Part shown: positions 26,901 through 38,354 of the stretch, piece after piece
Layout of the letters: every line of letters begins with the position of its first letter
Position numbering within the stretch: position 1 is the first letter of the stretch
Origin: Streptomyces seoulensis
Lineage (GTDB): Bacteria; Actinomycetota; Actinomycetes; Streptomycetales; Streptomycetaceae
Assembly: GCF_022846655.1 (NCBI RefSeq)
Contig: NZ_AP025667.1
Span: 1,215,001-1,279,000, forward strand
DNA: 64,000 bases
Direction of reading: 5' to 3'
Position numbers and translations under genes: made by a program
The notes under the pieces: model-generated
Seen by the model: the letters and a program-made list of their open reading frames with translations, nothing else
What the model was told of the DNA's origin: nothing
The model's database searches: none

Positions 26901-27776
26901 GTGGCTGCGACGGCGAGCACGGCGAGAAGTGAACGGCGCAGCGAGCTGCGGGAGTTCCTGATGACCCGGCGCGCCCGGATCACCCCGCAGGAGGCCGGTT
27001 TGCCGCTCGGCGGAGCCCGGCGCCGTACGCCCGGCCTGCGCCGGGAGGAGGTCGCCGTGCTGGCCGGGGTGGGTGCCTCCTGGTACCAGTGGCTGGAGCA
27101 GGGGCGGGACATCTCCGTCTCCCCGCAGGTGCTCGACGCGGTCTCGCGGGTGCTGCGGCTGAGCGACGCCGAGCGGCGGCACCTGTACCTGCTGGCGGGA
27201 CTCAACCCTCCCGCGCCCGAAGTCGTGCCGGACCGGCGGGACATGTGCGACGGGCTGCGGCGGCTGATCGACACCTGGATGCCGTACCCGGCGCACATCA
27301 TGGACCGCTACTACAACTGCGTGATGTACAACGACGCGGCGGCCGCGGTGTTCGCCATGGGGCAGGGGCCCACCACCCGCAACTGCCTGGTCGACTTCTT
27401 CGCCGACCCGCTGTTCCGGACCCGCACCCTGAGCTGGGAGACCAACGCGCGCACCGTCGTCGCGCAGTTCCGGGCCGCCTGCGCGGCCGACCCCGGGGAC
27501 GAGGGGTTCCAGGCGGTGCTGGCCGAAGTGAGCGCCGCAAGTCCGGAGTTCACCGCGCTGTGGGCCGAGCGGGACATCGAGGACCAGGGGCAGATCCGCA
27601 AGGAGCTGATGCATCCGCGGGTGGGGCTGCTGGTCGTGGAGTCCACGGTGATGCGGGTGCCCGCCCGGCCCGACCTGCTGATCGTGCTGCACACCCCGCT
27701 GGCGGAGGCGGACACCGCGGCGAAGCTGGAGTGGCTGGCGGGGGCGGGGGACCGGGTTCGTATGCTCGGGGCATGA
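26901..27776 (+). CDS. XRE regulator with MmyB-type ligand-binding domain
   Basis: The 291-residue protein has an N-terminal helix-turn-helix (PGLRREEVAVLAGVGASWYQWLEQGRD near residues 45-75) and the MmyB-like domain with YYNCVMYNDAAAAVF and the conserved LMHPRVGLL near the end. Fatty-acid-type ligands have been proposed for this family. The GTG at 26901 has GGGGGAG seven bases upstream. It is divergent from the MFS exporter. It shares length and domain order with the regulator at 54751. Its stop overlaps the start of the next gene as ATGA. Confidence 0.9.
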   Translation: MAATASTARSERRSELREFLMTRRARITPQEAGLPLGGARRRTPGLRREEVAVLAGVGASWYQWLEQGRDISVSPQVLDAVSRVLRLSDAERRHLYLLAGLNPPAPEVVPDRRDMCDGLRRLIDTWMPYPAHIMDRYYNCVMYNDAAAAVFAMGQGPTTRNCLVDFFADPLFRTRTLSWETNARTVVAQFRAACAADPGDEGFQAVLAEVSAASPEFTALWAERDIEDQGQIRKELMHPRVGLLVVESTVMRVPARPDLLIVLHTPLAEADTAAKLEWLAGAGDRVRMLGA

Positions 27777-28123
27777 GCGAGAACGAACTTGATCCTGAGG
27801 ACCGGAAGATCGTGACTCTGGCGCGGTCCGTGCGGGCACGCAACGGAGTGCCGGAGGGCGCCGCCGTACGGGACTCGACGGGGCGGACCTATACGGCCGG
27901 CTCCGTGTCGCTCCCCTCGCTCCGGCTGAGCGCGCTGCGTACCGCCGTGGCCATGGCGGTGGCTTCGGGGGCGGAGTCCCTGGAGGCGGCGGCGATCGTC
28001 AGCGAGGCGGAGTCGGTCTCCGCCGAGGATCTGGCCGCGGTCGGTGACCTCGGCGGCGCGGGCACGCCGGTGCTGCTCGCCGGGGCCGACGGGGTCGTCC
28101 GGCTCACCGTCTCCACCCGCTGA
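27773..28123 (+). CDS. Cytidine deaminase-like protein lacking zinc ligands
   Basis: The 116-residue protein aligns by eye with small cytidine deaminases: LARSVRARNGVPEGAAVRD, then RTYTAGSVSLPSLRLSALRTAVAMAVASG where true enzymes have the C-A-E-R-x-A motif. Here the metal-binding Cys/His and catalytic Glu positions read L-S-A, and the later P-C-G-x-C motif is absent. It is therefore unlikely to deaminate cytidine. Family members without these residues occur near era in Streptomyces, where pipelines call them cytidine deaminase. It is translationally coupled to the XRE gene. Confidence 0.8.
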   Translation: MSENELDPEDRKIVTLARSVRARNGVPEGAAVRDSTGRTYTAGSVSLPSLRLSALRTAVAMAVASGAESLEAAAIVSEAESVSAEDLAAVGDLGGAGTPVLLAGADGVVRLTVSTR

Positions 28124-28144
28124 TTCCGGGAGGGTGGGGACTTC

Positions 28145-29772
<1,628 letters not shown>

Positions 29773-29826
29773 GGGCGTCTCCAGCGGTCCGGGGGAGCGG
29801 GGCTCGTCAGAGGTTCACGGGTGTGC

Positions 29827-29864
29827 GTTTCCGGGCGCCTACAGGGGCGTTTCCATGGTGTTTC
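29827..29864 (-). promoter_or_regulatory. Candidate GlnR box upstream of amt
   Basis: Read on the minus strand, the order is GAAAC, six bases, GAAAC, six bases, GTAGG, six bases, GAAAC, with exact 11-base periodicity from 29864 to 29827. The Streptomyces GlnR consensus is GTnAC-n6-GAAAC-n6-GTnAC-n6-GAAAC. Both GAAAC b-sites are perfect; the a-sites match 4/5 and 3/5. It lies about 55 bases upstream of the amt start. Confidence 0.7.
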
Positions 29865-29953
29865 GGCCCGCGCGGTCGAGCGGAGACGCAGGTGACGGGG
29901 GTGCTTCGGACGCCGGTGCGGCGCGGGCCCGAGGATCAGGGAGAATGGTCGGC

Positions 29954-30907
29954 ATGAGCGTTCGTACCCAGTCATCCGAGCGGTCGGGCGACAATGCCCA
30001 CCGCGCAGGCTTCGCGTGCTTCGTGGGCCGTCCCAACGCGGGCAAGTCCACCCTCACGAACGCTCTGGTCGGGCAGAAGGTGGCCATCACCGCCGACCAG
30101 CCGCAGACGACCCGGCACACGGTGCGCGGCATCGTGCACCGGGACGACGCCCAGTTGATCCTGGTCGACACCCCCGGCCTGCACAAGCCGCGCACGCTGC
30201 TCGGCGAGCGGCTGAACGACGTGGTGCGCACCACCTGGGCCGAGGTCGACGTGATCGGCTTCTGCCTCCCGGCGAACGAGAAGATCGGCCCCGGCGACCG
30301 CTTCATCGCCAAGGAGCTGGCCGGGATCAAGAAGACCCCCAAGGTCGCCATCGTCACCAAGACCGACCTGGTCGACTCCAAGACCCTCGCCGAGCAGCTC
30401 ATCGCCATCGACCAGCTCGGCAAGGAGCTGGGCTTCGAGTGGGCCGAGATCGTGCCGGTGTCGGCGACCGGCGGCAAGCAGGTGGGCCTGCTGGCCGACC
30501 TGATCGTCCCGCTGCTCCCCGAGGGCCCGGCGCTCTACCCCGAGGGCGACCTCACCGACGAGCCCGAGCAGGTCATGATCGCGGAGCTGATCCGCGAGGC
30601 CGCGCTGGAGGGTGTGCGCGACGAGCTGCCGCACTCCATCGCCGTGGTCGTCGAGGAGATGCTGCCGCGCGAGGACCGCCCGGCCGACAAGCCGCTGCTC
30701 GACATCCACGCCAACGTCTACATCGAGCGGCCCAGCCAGAAGGGCATCATCATCGGCCCCAAGGGCAAGCGGCTGAAGGACGTGGGCATCAAGTCCCGCA
30801 AGCAGATCGAGGCCCTGCTCGGCACCCCCGTCTTCCTCGACCTCCATGTGAAGGTCGCCAAGGACTGGCAGCGCGACCCCAAGCAGCTCCGCAAGCTCGG
30901 GTTCTGA
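29954..30907 (+). CDS. era: GTPase Era
   Basis: The 317-residue protein has all Era elements: G1 GRPNAGKST near residue 26, a G2 threonine in QPQTTRH, G3 DTPG, G4 TKTD, and the C-terminal KH domain with IIIGPKGKRLKDVG. Era binds the 3' end of 16S rRNA and is needed for 30S assembly. It belongs functionally with phoH-ybeY upstream, though accessory genes now separate them. ATG 29954 gives the usual short N-terminus. Confidence 0.95.
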   Translation: MSVRTQSSERSGDNAHRAGFACFVGRPNAGKSTLTNALVGQKVAITADQPQTTRHTVRGIVHRDDAQLILVDTPGLHKPRTLLGERLNDVVRTTWAEVDVIGFCLPANEKIGPGDRFIAKELAGIKKTPKVAIVTKTDLVDSKTLAEQLIAIDQLGKELGFEWAEIVPVSATGGKQVGLLADLIVPLLPEGPALYPEGDLTDEPEQVMIAELIREAALEGVRDELPHSIAVVVEEMLPREDRPADKPLLDIHANVYIERPSQKGIIIGPKGKRLKDVGIKSRKQIEALLGTPVFLDLHVKVAKDWQRDPKQLRKLGF

Positions 30908-30911
30908 GCCT

Positions 30912-32228
30912 TCAGCGCCGCTGCGCCCGCAGCAGCGCGCGGTACCAGTGGTACGACGCCTTCGGGGTGCGTTCCCCGGTGGCGAAGTCCACGTGGACCA
31001 GGCCGAAGCGGCGGGCGTAGCCCTCGGCCCACTCGAAGTTGTCCAGCAGGGACCAGACGAAGTAGCCGCGCACGTCGACCCCGGCGGTCGACGCCCCGTG
31101 CAGGGCGCGGACATGGGCGTCCAGGTAGGCGATGCGCTCCTGGTCGTCCAGGCCCTCGTACGAGCACCCGTTCTCGGTGATGACGACCGGCGGGAGCCGG
31201 TCGCCGTAGCGGTCGCGGAAGCCGGTGAGCAGCTCGGTCAGGCCCTCGGGGACGACGGGCCAGCCGAAGTCGGTCACCGGGTACCCCTCGATCTCCCTGA
31301 GCGTGAAGGGGAGTTCGGCCGGGACCGTGACGCCGCCGAACTCGGTGTCGGTGCCCTGCGGGGCGCCCACCCGGGCCGGCGCGTAGTAGTTGACGCCGTA
31401 CCAGTCCACCGGCTCCCCGATGATCCGGGCGTCCGCCTCGGGATCACCCGGCATCAACTCCCCGATGCCGTCCGGGTAGCGGCCCAGGATGACCGGCTCC
31501 GCGAACATCCGGTTCAGCAGGAGGTCGTAGAAGGCGGCCGCCTCCTGGTCGGCCGGGTCGGCGGAGGCGGGCCAGGTGGGGCCGTGCGAGTTGGCGATGC
31601 CGACGCTCCCCGCCCCGGCCGCGCGCAGGGCGCGTACCGCCAGTCCGTGGCCGAGGAGTTGGTGGTGGGCGGCCGGAAGCGCGTCGAAGAGCAAGCGCCT
31701 GCCCGGCGCGTGGACGCCGAGCGCGTGCCCCAGCAGGGTGTGCTCGGCGGGCTCGTTGAGAGTGATCCACTGCGGCACGCGGTCCCCGAGCCGGTCCGCG
31801 ACGCGTGAGACGTGGTCCGCGAACCGGTACGCGGTGTCCCGTTCCAGCCAGTCCAGCGAGGCGGGCAGGTCCCAGTGGAAGAGCGTGGGTACGGGTCGGA
31901 CGCCCGTCTCGCACAGCGCGTCCACCAGCCGGTCGTAGAAGTCCAGGCCGCCGGGGGAGTTCACGCGCGGCCAGGAGATCGAGAAGCGGTACGCGTCCAC
32001 GCCGAGGCCGGCCAGCAGGGCCACGTCCTCCGGGTAGCGGTGGTAGTGGTCGCAGGCCACGGCGGCCGTGGAACCGTCCTTCACCCGGCCGGGCTCGACG
32101 GTGAACACGTCCCACACGGACGGCTCGCGCAGGCCGGCGGCCCCCTCGATCTGGTGCGCCGAGGTGGACACCCCCCACTGGAAGCCGTCGGGGAAGCGGG
32201 GGACCGGGCCGTGCGCGTCCGTCACCAT
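30912..32228 (-). CDS. GH1 beta-glucosidase
   Basis: The 438-residue single-domain protein has the GH1 motifs FQWGVSTSAHQIEG at the start, the acid/base glutamate in TLNEP, and the nucleophile glutamate in VITENG, followed by the YFVWSLLDNFEW signature. No signal peptide is seen, so it acts inside the cell on imported beta-glucosides such as cellobiose. No sugar ABC transporter is adjacent. It converges on era with a four-base gap. ATG 32228 is chosen as the first start giving the GH1 N-terminus. Confidence 0.93.
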   Translation of the reverse strand: MVTDAHGPVPRFPDGFQWGVSTSAHQIEGAAGLREPSVWDVFTVEPGRVKDGSTAAVACDHYHRYPEDVALLAGLGVDAYRFSISWPRVNSPGGLDFYDRLVDALCETGVRPVPTLFHWDLPASLDWLERDTAYRFADHVSRVADRLGDRVPQWITLNEPAEHTLLGHALGVHAPGRRLLFDALPAAHHQLLGHGLAVRALRAAGAGSVGIANSHGPTWPASADPADQEAAAFYDLLLNRMFAEPVILGRYPDGIGELMPGDPEADARIIGEPVDWYGVNYYAPARVGAPQGTDTEFGGVTVPAELPFTLREIEGYPVTDFGWPVVPEGLTELLTGFRDRYGDRLPPVVITENGCSYEGLDDQERIAYLDAHVRALHGASTAGVDVRGYFVWSLLDNFEWAEGYARRFGLVHVDFATGERTPKASYHWYRALLRAQRR

Positions 32229-32259
32229 GGCCGGATCATCCGCACCCGGTCCCCCCGAG

Positions 32260-33159
32260 TCAACGCCCCGGTCGGTCGTCCAACGGTGCGATGCCGAGCG
32301 CGGCGAGCCGCTCCCGGTCGGCGACGACCTGGATCCCGGAGATCCGGCCGTCGTCGGCGAAGGTGAAGACGAGCACCAGGGCCAGGCGGCCCCGCGGAGC
32401 CATGACCAGGCCGACCGAGCCGTCCAGCAGGGCGAGACCGGTGAACAGGGCCCGGCCGGTGGCCGCCATCGCGCCCCGCGCGACCGTGGCGGCACCCTGG
32501 ACCGTGACCGGCTCCGGGGTCGGGACCACGAACCGGTCGGCGCGCAGCACCACGTCCGGGTGGAGCAGACCCACCAGCGCGTCGAAGTCCCCGCCCCGCG
32601 TGGCCGCCAGGAACGCCTCGACCGCATGACGCCGCCGGACCGGATCGCCCTCCGGCAGCGGCCCTTCGCCCTTGACCCGGCGCCGGGCGCGGCTCGCCAA
32701 CTGCCGCACGGCGGCCGGGGAACGGTCCAGCAGCGGGCCGATCTCGTCGAACGGCACCGCGAAAAGGTCGTGCAGCACGAACGCCAGCCGCTCCGCCGGG
32801 GAGAGCCGGTCCAGCACCACCAGCAGCGCCACCCCGACCGAGTCGGCCAGCACCGCCTCGTCCTCCGGGGCGCCCCCGTCCCGCGGCCCGGTGACCGGAT
32901 CGGCGGGCCGGGCGTCGAACGGCTCCTCGCGCTGCCGCTCACGGGTGCGCAGCAGGTTCAGGCACACCCGCCCGACGATCGTGGTCAGCCACCCCGCGAC
33001 GTTCTCCACCCCGTCGGCGCCCGCCCGGTCGGCCCGCAGCCAGGTCTCCTGCACGGCGTCGTCGGCCTCGCTCACCGAGCCGAGCATCCGGTACGCCACC
33101 GCCCGCAGCCGCGCCCGATGCCCCTCGAACAGTTCCGCCGACCATGCGCCGTCGCCCAC
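32260..33159 (-). CDS. ECF41-type sigma factor with NTF2-like C-terminus
   Basis: The 299-residue protein has sigma-70 region 2 (RLRAVAYRMLGSVSEADDAVQETWL), region 4 (LSPAERLAFVLHDLFAVPFDEIGPLL), and a fused SnoaL/NTF2-like domain of about 100 residues. That layout is the ECF41 group, where the tail modulates sigma activity in place of a separate anti-sigma. These sigmas usually sit beside an oxidoreductase, epimerase or carboxymuconolactone decarboxylase target gene; here an NmrA-like gene is divergent. The start is GTG 33159. Confidence 0.9.
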   Translation of the reverse strand: MGDGAWSAELFEGHRARLRAVAYRMLGSVSEADDAVQETWLRADRAGADGVENVAGWLTTIVGRVCLNLLRTRERQREEPFDARPADPVTGPRDGGAPEDEAVLADSVGVALLVVLDRLSPAERLAFVLHDLFAVPFDEIGPLLDRSPAAVRQLASRARRRVKGEGPLPEGDPVRRRHAVEAFLAATRGGDFDALVGLLHPDVVLRADRFVVPTPEPVTVQGAATVARGAMAATGRALFTGLALLDGSVGLVMAPRGRLALVLVFTFADDGRISGIQVVADRERLAALGIAPLDDRPGR

Positions 33160-33160
33160 C

Positions 33161-33187
33161 TGTCACATTCCTTCCGCGCGGGGTGTC
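33161..33187 (+). promoter_or_regulatory. Candidate ECF41 promoter for the NmrA-like gene
   Basis: TGTCACA at 33161-33167, sixteen bases, then TGTC at 33184-33187. The known ECF41 promoter is TGTCACA-N16-CGTC, so this differs at one base only and faces the NmrA-like gene. Transcription would start about 70 bases upstream of that gene. The site lies directly next to the sigma factor start codon. Confidence 0.65.
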
Positions 33188-33264
33188 ACGGAAGTAGAAC
33201 ACCGAGAACCCGCCCGGGGGACCAGGACGCAGACGTTCCGGTTCCCGCGAAACTGGGAGCAGTC

Positions 33265-34026
33265 ATGACCTCCAGCGCATCAGCCGTCCTGGTCACCGGT
33301 GGCACCGGCACGCTCGGCCGCCATGTCGTCCCCCTGCTGCGGGAGGCCGGCCGCGAGGTACGCGTCCTCAGCCGGAGCGGCGGGGACGGCAGCGACCACG
33401 TCGCCGTCGACCTCCTCACCGGCACCGGACTCGACGCCGCCCTGGACGGCATCGGCACCGTGCTCCACCTCGCGGGCGGCCCCAAGGGCGACGACACCGC
33501 CACTCGCAACCTGGTGCGCGCCGCGCGAGCCGCCGACGTGCGACACCTCGTGTACATCTCCGTCATCGGCGCCGACCGGGTGCCGCTCGCCTGGCTCAGG
33601 TCGAAGCTGGCCGCCGAGCAGGCGATCGCCGGGTCCGGGCTGCCGTGGACCACGCTGCGGGCGGCCCAGTTCCACGAACTCACCCTGAAGACGGTCGAGT
33701 CGATGGCCAAGCTGCCGGTCTTCCCGGTTCCGGGCGGGCTGCGCCTCCAGCCGGTCGACTCCCGGGACGTGGCCGCCCGCCTCGCCGACCTCACCCTCGG
33801 CACCCCGGCCGGACTCGTCCCCGACCTCGCCGGACCCCAGGTGTACGGACTCGCCGAACTGGCCCGCGGCTACCTGGCGGCCCACGGCAAGCGCCGCCCG
33901 ATGCTGCCGGTCCGCATCCCCGGCAAGGCGGGCCGTGCCTACCGCGCGGGCGACAACCTGACGCTCACCGGCGCGGACACGGGCAAGCGCACCTGGGAGG
34001 AGTTCCTCGCGGAACGGGCTTCCTAG
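33265..34026 (+). CDS. NmrA-like NAD(P)-binding protein
   Basis: The 253-residue atypical short-chain dehydrogenase has the dinucleotide-binding motif TGGTGTLGRHV at residues 10-20, VLHLAGG, and YISVIGAD, but lacks a clear YxxxK catalytic pair (the region reads WLRSKLAAEQ, with a lysine only). It is probably the target of the adjacent ECF41 sigma factor. Its TAG stop overlaps the stop of the convergent inhibitor gene within CTAG. Confidence 0.88.
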   Translation: MTSSASAVLVTGGTGTLGRHVVPLLREAGREVRVLSRSGGDGSDHVAVDLLTGTGLDAALDGIGTVLHLAGGPKGDDTATRNLVRAARAADVRHLVYISVIGADRVPLAWLRSKLAAEQAIAGSGLPWTTLRAAQFHELTLKTVESMAKLPVFPVPGGLRLQPVDSRDVAARLADLTLGTPAGLVPDLAGPQVYGLAELARGYLAAHGKRRPMLPVRIPGKAGRAYRAGDNLTLTGADTGKRTWEEFLAERAS

Positions 34027-34289
34027 GCCCCCTCTTTCAGCACCCGCGACACCAGCTCCCGCTGGGCCTCGGTCAGCCGGGGGTCGGCCGCGTGGACGGT
34101 GTGGCCGTCCACCGTGATCTCGTAGTGGAAGCCGTCCGGGACGCCCGCCAAAGGGGCGTCCGGCGCGGCGGCCAGGGCGCGGTCGGCCAGGGTGCGCCAC
34201 TCCTGGGCGTCGGCGCGCCCCGAGGTGTCGACCTCGGCCTGCCGCTCGATGCCCGCGAAGCCGCCCGTGCGCCGTACTTGGATACGCAT
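34023..34289 (-). CDS. Emfourin-type protealysin inhibitor
   Basis: The 88-residue protein starts MRIQVRRTGGFAGI and contains FHYEITVDGHTVHAADP and a C-terminal helix, matching the emfourin family, small inhibitors of protealysin-like M4 proteases. It lies 24 bases downstream of the M4 peptidase on the same strand, the arrangement in which emfourin was recognised. No signal peptide is present, matching the absence of one in the protease. Confidence 0.85.
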   Translation of the reverse strand: MRIQVRRTGGFAGIERQAEVDTSGRADAQEWRTLADRALAAAPDAPLAGVPDGFHYEITVDGHTVHAADPRLTEAQRELVSRVLKEGA

Positions 34290-34313
34290 GGCCCCAGTGT
34301 CCGGTACCGGCGG

Positions 34314-35381
34314 CTACAGCGTCTGCACCCCCACTTCCTCCCACGCCTTCTCCACGGCCTGGAGTTCGGCGCCCGCGCCGAACCGCTCGCGGGCGGCCTT
34401 CACGGTCAGGGTGGCGAAGTCGGCGAACTGGGCGTCCTCCTTCAGCTTGCCGCCGGTCAGCACGTCGTACCAGATCTGGCCGGTCTTCTCCCAGGCGTAG
34501 CCGCCGATCGCGGTGGCCGCGATGTAGAAGGCGTGGTTCGGGATGCCGGAGTTGATGTGCACGCCGCCGTTGTCCCGGCCGGTGTGGACGTAGTGCTCCA
34601 TGTCGGCGGGTTGGGGGTCCTTGCCGAGCACGTCGTCGTCGTAGGCCGTGCCCGGTGCCTTCATCGAGCGCAGGGCCTCGCCCTGGACGCGGGGCGCGAG
34701 CAGGCCGGCGCCGATCAGCCAGTCCGCGTCGGCGGCGGTCTGGCGGAGCGTGTACTGCTTGATCAGCGAGCCGAAGACGTCGGAGAGCGACTCGTTGAGC
34801 GCGCCGGACTGGCCGAAGTAGGCCAGGTTCGCGGTGTACTGGGTGACGCCGTGGGTCAGCTCGTGGCCGATGACGTCGACCGGGATGGTGAAGTCGAGGA
34901 AGATCTCGCCGTCCCCGTCGCCGAACACCATCTGCTCGCCGTTCCAGAAGGCGTTGTCGTAGTCCTTGTCGAAGTGGACCGTGGCCTGGAGCGGGAGGCC
35001 CTCACCGTCGATGGAGCGGCGGCCGTACACCTTCAGATACAGCTCGAAGGTGGCGCCCAGGCCCGCGTAGGCGCGGTTGACCGTGGCGTCGCCGCCCGGC
35101 TCGGAGCCCTCCTCGCGGACCTTCTTGCCGGGCAGGTCCTGGGTGTGCTCGGCGTCGTAGATGGTGCGGTCCGGCTGGTCCCCCTCGGCCGCCGCGGCGG
35201 CGACCGCCTGCGCGCCGATCACGGTGGTCAGCCGCCGGCGGGTGCGCTCGAACGCGTCCCGCTGCAGGGAGCGGCGGGCGGGACCGGACAGTGCCGGGTC
35301 GGAGTCGCGGGCGAGCTTGTCGAGAAGGTGCGGCGGCACGATCGTGCAGAAGACGGGCTCGAGGCCCCCGTTGGTCGTCAT
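34314..35381 (-). CDS. Protealysin-type M4 metallopeptidase
   Basis: The 355-residue thermolysin-family enzyme has HELTH at residues 173-177, the third zinc ligand in NESLSDVFG (Glu197), and the active-site histidine in NGGVHINSGIPNHAF. It has no signal peptide. Instead it has the short protealysin-type propeptide with Cys12 and PPHLL at 16-20. Protealysins are cytosolic or exported by unknown means. ATG 35381 is chosen because an upstream in-frame start adds residues not seen in the family. The inhibitor gene follows directly. Confidence 0.92.
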   Translation of the reverse strand: MTTNGGLEPVFCTIVPPHLLDKLARDSDPALSGPARRSLQRDAFERTRRRLTTVIGAQAVAAAAAEGDQPDRTIYDAEHTQDLPGKKVREEGSEPGGDATVNRAYAGLGATFELYLKVYGRRSIDGEGLPLQATVHFDKDYDNAFWNGEQMVFGDGDGEIFLDFTIPVDVIGHELTHGVTQYTANLAYFGQSGALNESLSDVFGSLIKQYTLRQTAADADWLIGAGLLAPRVQGEALRSMKAPGTAYDDDVLGKDPQPADMEHYVHTGRDNGGVHINSGIPNHAFYIAATAIGGYAWEKTGQIWYDVLTGGKLKEDAQFADFATLTVKAARERFGAGAELQAVEKAWEEVGVQTL

Positions 35382-35563
35382 ACCCAAAATGCTCGCACTG
35401 CGCGACACCAAAGTCACTAGCAGTAACCGTGATTGATGAAATACGGTGATATCTCTCGTCACTCCGCGTCACCGGGTGGTATGGCCCCTCGTCACCCCGC
35501 CCGGTTCCGCATGCTGATACGGCCCCGCGCGTCCGTGGAGGCTCGGCTAGGCTGCACAGCATC
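35382..35563. other. Intergenic region between divergent protease and leuA
   Basis: The 313 bases between the M4 protease and leuA start with a locally AT-richer stretch (about 35390-35460), which probably contains the minus-strand protease promoter, and end with the leuA leader. I see no convincing -10/-35 pair that I could assign firmly; GGCTAGGCT at 35543-35551 may be the leuA -10. Confidence 0.4.
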
Positions 35564-37416
<1,853 letters not shown>

Positions 37417-37438
37417 CGCCGCTCCGACCGGCCTCTTC

Positions 37439-37474
37439 GGTGCCCCGGCCCCTGTATACGGCGGCCGGGGCACC
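37439..37474 (+). terminator. Intrinsic terminator after leuA
   Basis: GGTGCCCCGGCC at 37439-37450 pairs perfectly with GGCCGGGGCACC at 37463-37474 around a 12-base loop. It lies 22 bases after the leuA stop. A short pyrimidine-rich stretch follows instead of a U tract. Confidence 0.8.
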
Positions 37475-37606
37475 GTCGTCTTCCGGCCGGAGAACGCCCC
37501 AGGTCACGGACCGGTCTCGTACGGGGTGCTGACTCGGGCTCCGTGATGTGGCTAACATCACGCCAGCGCGGCGATGTTGCCGCGTGGTTACGTGCGGAGG
37601 TGCGAC

Positions 37607-38251
37607 GTGCTGCCAGTACGGGGACGAGACGGCCGAGCCACCGGGTTCGTCCGGCACATCCTGGGCTCCCGCACCGCCTGGACACCGCAGGGCGACGGGG
37701 AGTTCTTCTGCCCCGGCTGCGGCGGCGACCGCAACTACCAGCGCCTGGCCGGCCGCGAGCGCCTCACCCTGTTCGGGGTGCCCGTCCTGGCGCGAGGGAC
37801 GACCGAGCCGGTCGTGGAATGCGCCTGCTGCCTCCACCGCTTCGGCGTCGACACCCTCGACCACCCCACCACCCGCCGACTCTCCGTCCTGCTCCGCGAG
37901 GCGGTCCACGCATTGGCCGCCGCGGTACTGGCGGCCGGTGGCACGGGGTCGCGCGCCGCGCTGGACACGGCGGCGGCGACGCTGCGCGCGGCGGGCTGCG
38001 AGGAGGACGCGGCGGAACGTCTCGCCCTGACCCTCGACGGCGGCGACCCCCGCGCCCCCCTGACGGCCCTGGCCCCCCACCTGGCCGCTGCGGGCCGGGA
38101 GGCCCTCCTCCTGGACGCGGCCCTCATCGCCCTCGCGGACGGCCCCTACACCCCCGCAGAACACGCCACCCTGACGACGGTCGGCGAGTCCCTGCTGCTC
38201 CCGGCCGAGGTGGTCGAGCGGGTGCTGACGGCGGCGCGGATGCCGTCCTGA
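37607..38251 (+). CDS. TerB-like tellurite resistance family protein with zinc ribbon
   Basis: The 214-residue protein starts with an N-terminal region holding two Cys pairs, CPGCGGDRNYQ and CACCLHRFG, forming a probable zinc ribbon, then a helical TerB-like domain with AALIALADGPYTPAEHATL near the end. No other ter genes are near, so a tellurite role is not implied by context. GGAGG at 37596-37600 lies six bases before GTG 37607, which decides the start. Confidence 0.85.
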   Translation: MLPVRGRDGRATGFVRHILGSRTAWTPQGDGEFFCPGCGGDRNYQRLAGRERLTLFGVPVLARGTTEPVVECACCLHRFGVDTLDHPTTRRLSVLLREAVHALAAAVLAAGGTGSRAALDTAAATLRAAGCEEDAAERLALTLDGGDPRAPLTALAPHLAAAGREALLLDAALIALADGPYTPAEHATLTTVGESLLLPAEVVERVLTAARMPS

Positions 38252-38264
38252 GCGGGAAGGGGCC

Positions 38265-38354
38265 GTGTTCGACGCGCTCACCGGCGCCATGACCGTACTC
38301 GCGGACAGCGGGCCCATCTGGCCGCTGACCCCCGACGTCGGCCGCAGCGGCTAG
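38265..38354 (+). CDS. Short reading frame, possible gene remnant
   Basis: A GTG-initiated frame of 29 codons (MFDALTGAMTVLADSGP...) follows a GGGAAGGGG-like site. It may be the start of a deleted gene or chance. The surrounding 296 bases between the TerB-like gene and the questin-oxidase-like gene show nothing else I can identify. Confidence 0.2.
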   Translation: MFDALTGAMTVLADSGPIWPLTPDVGRSG

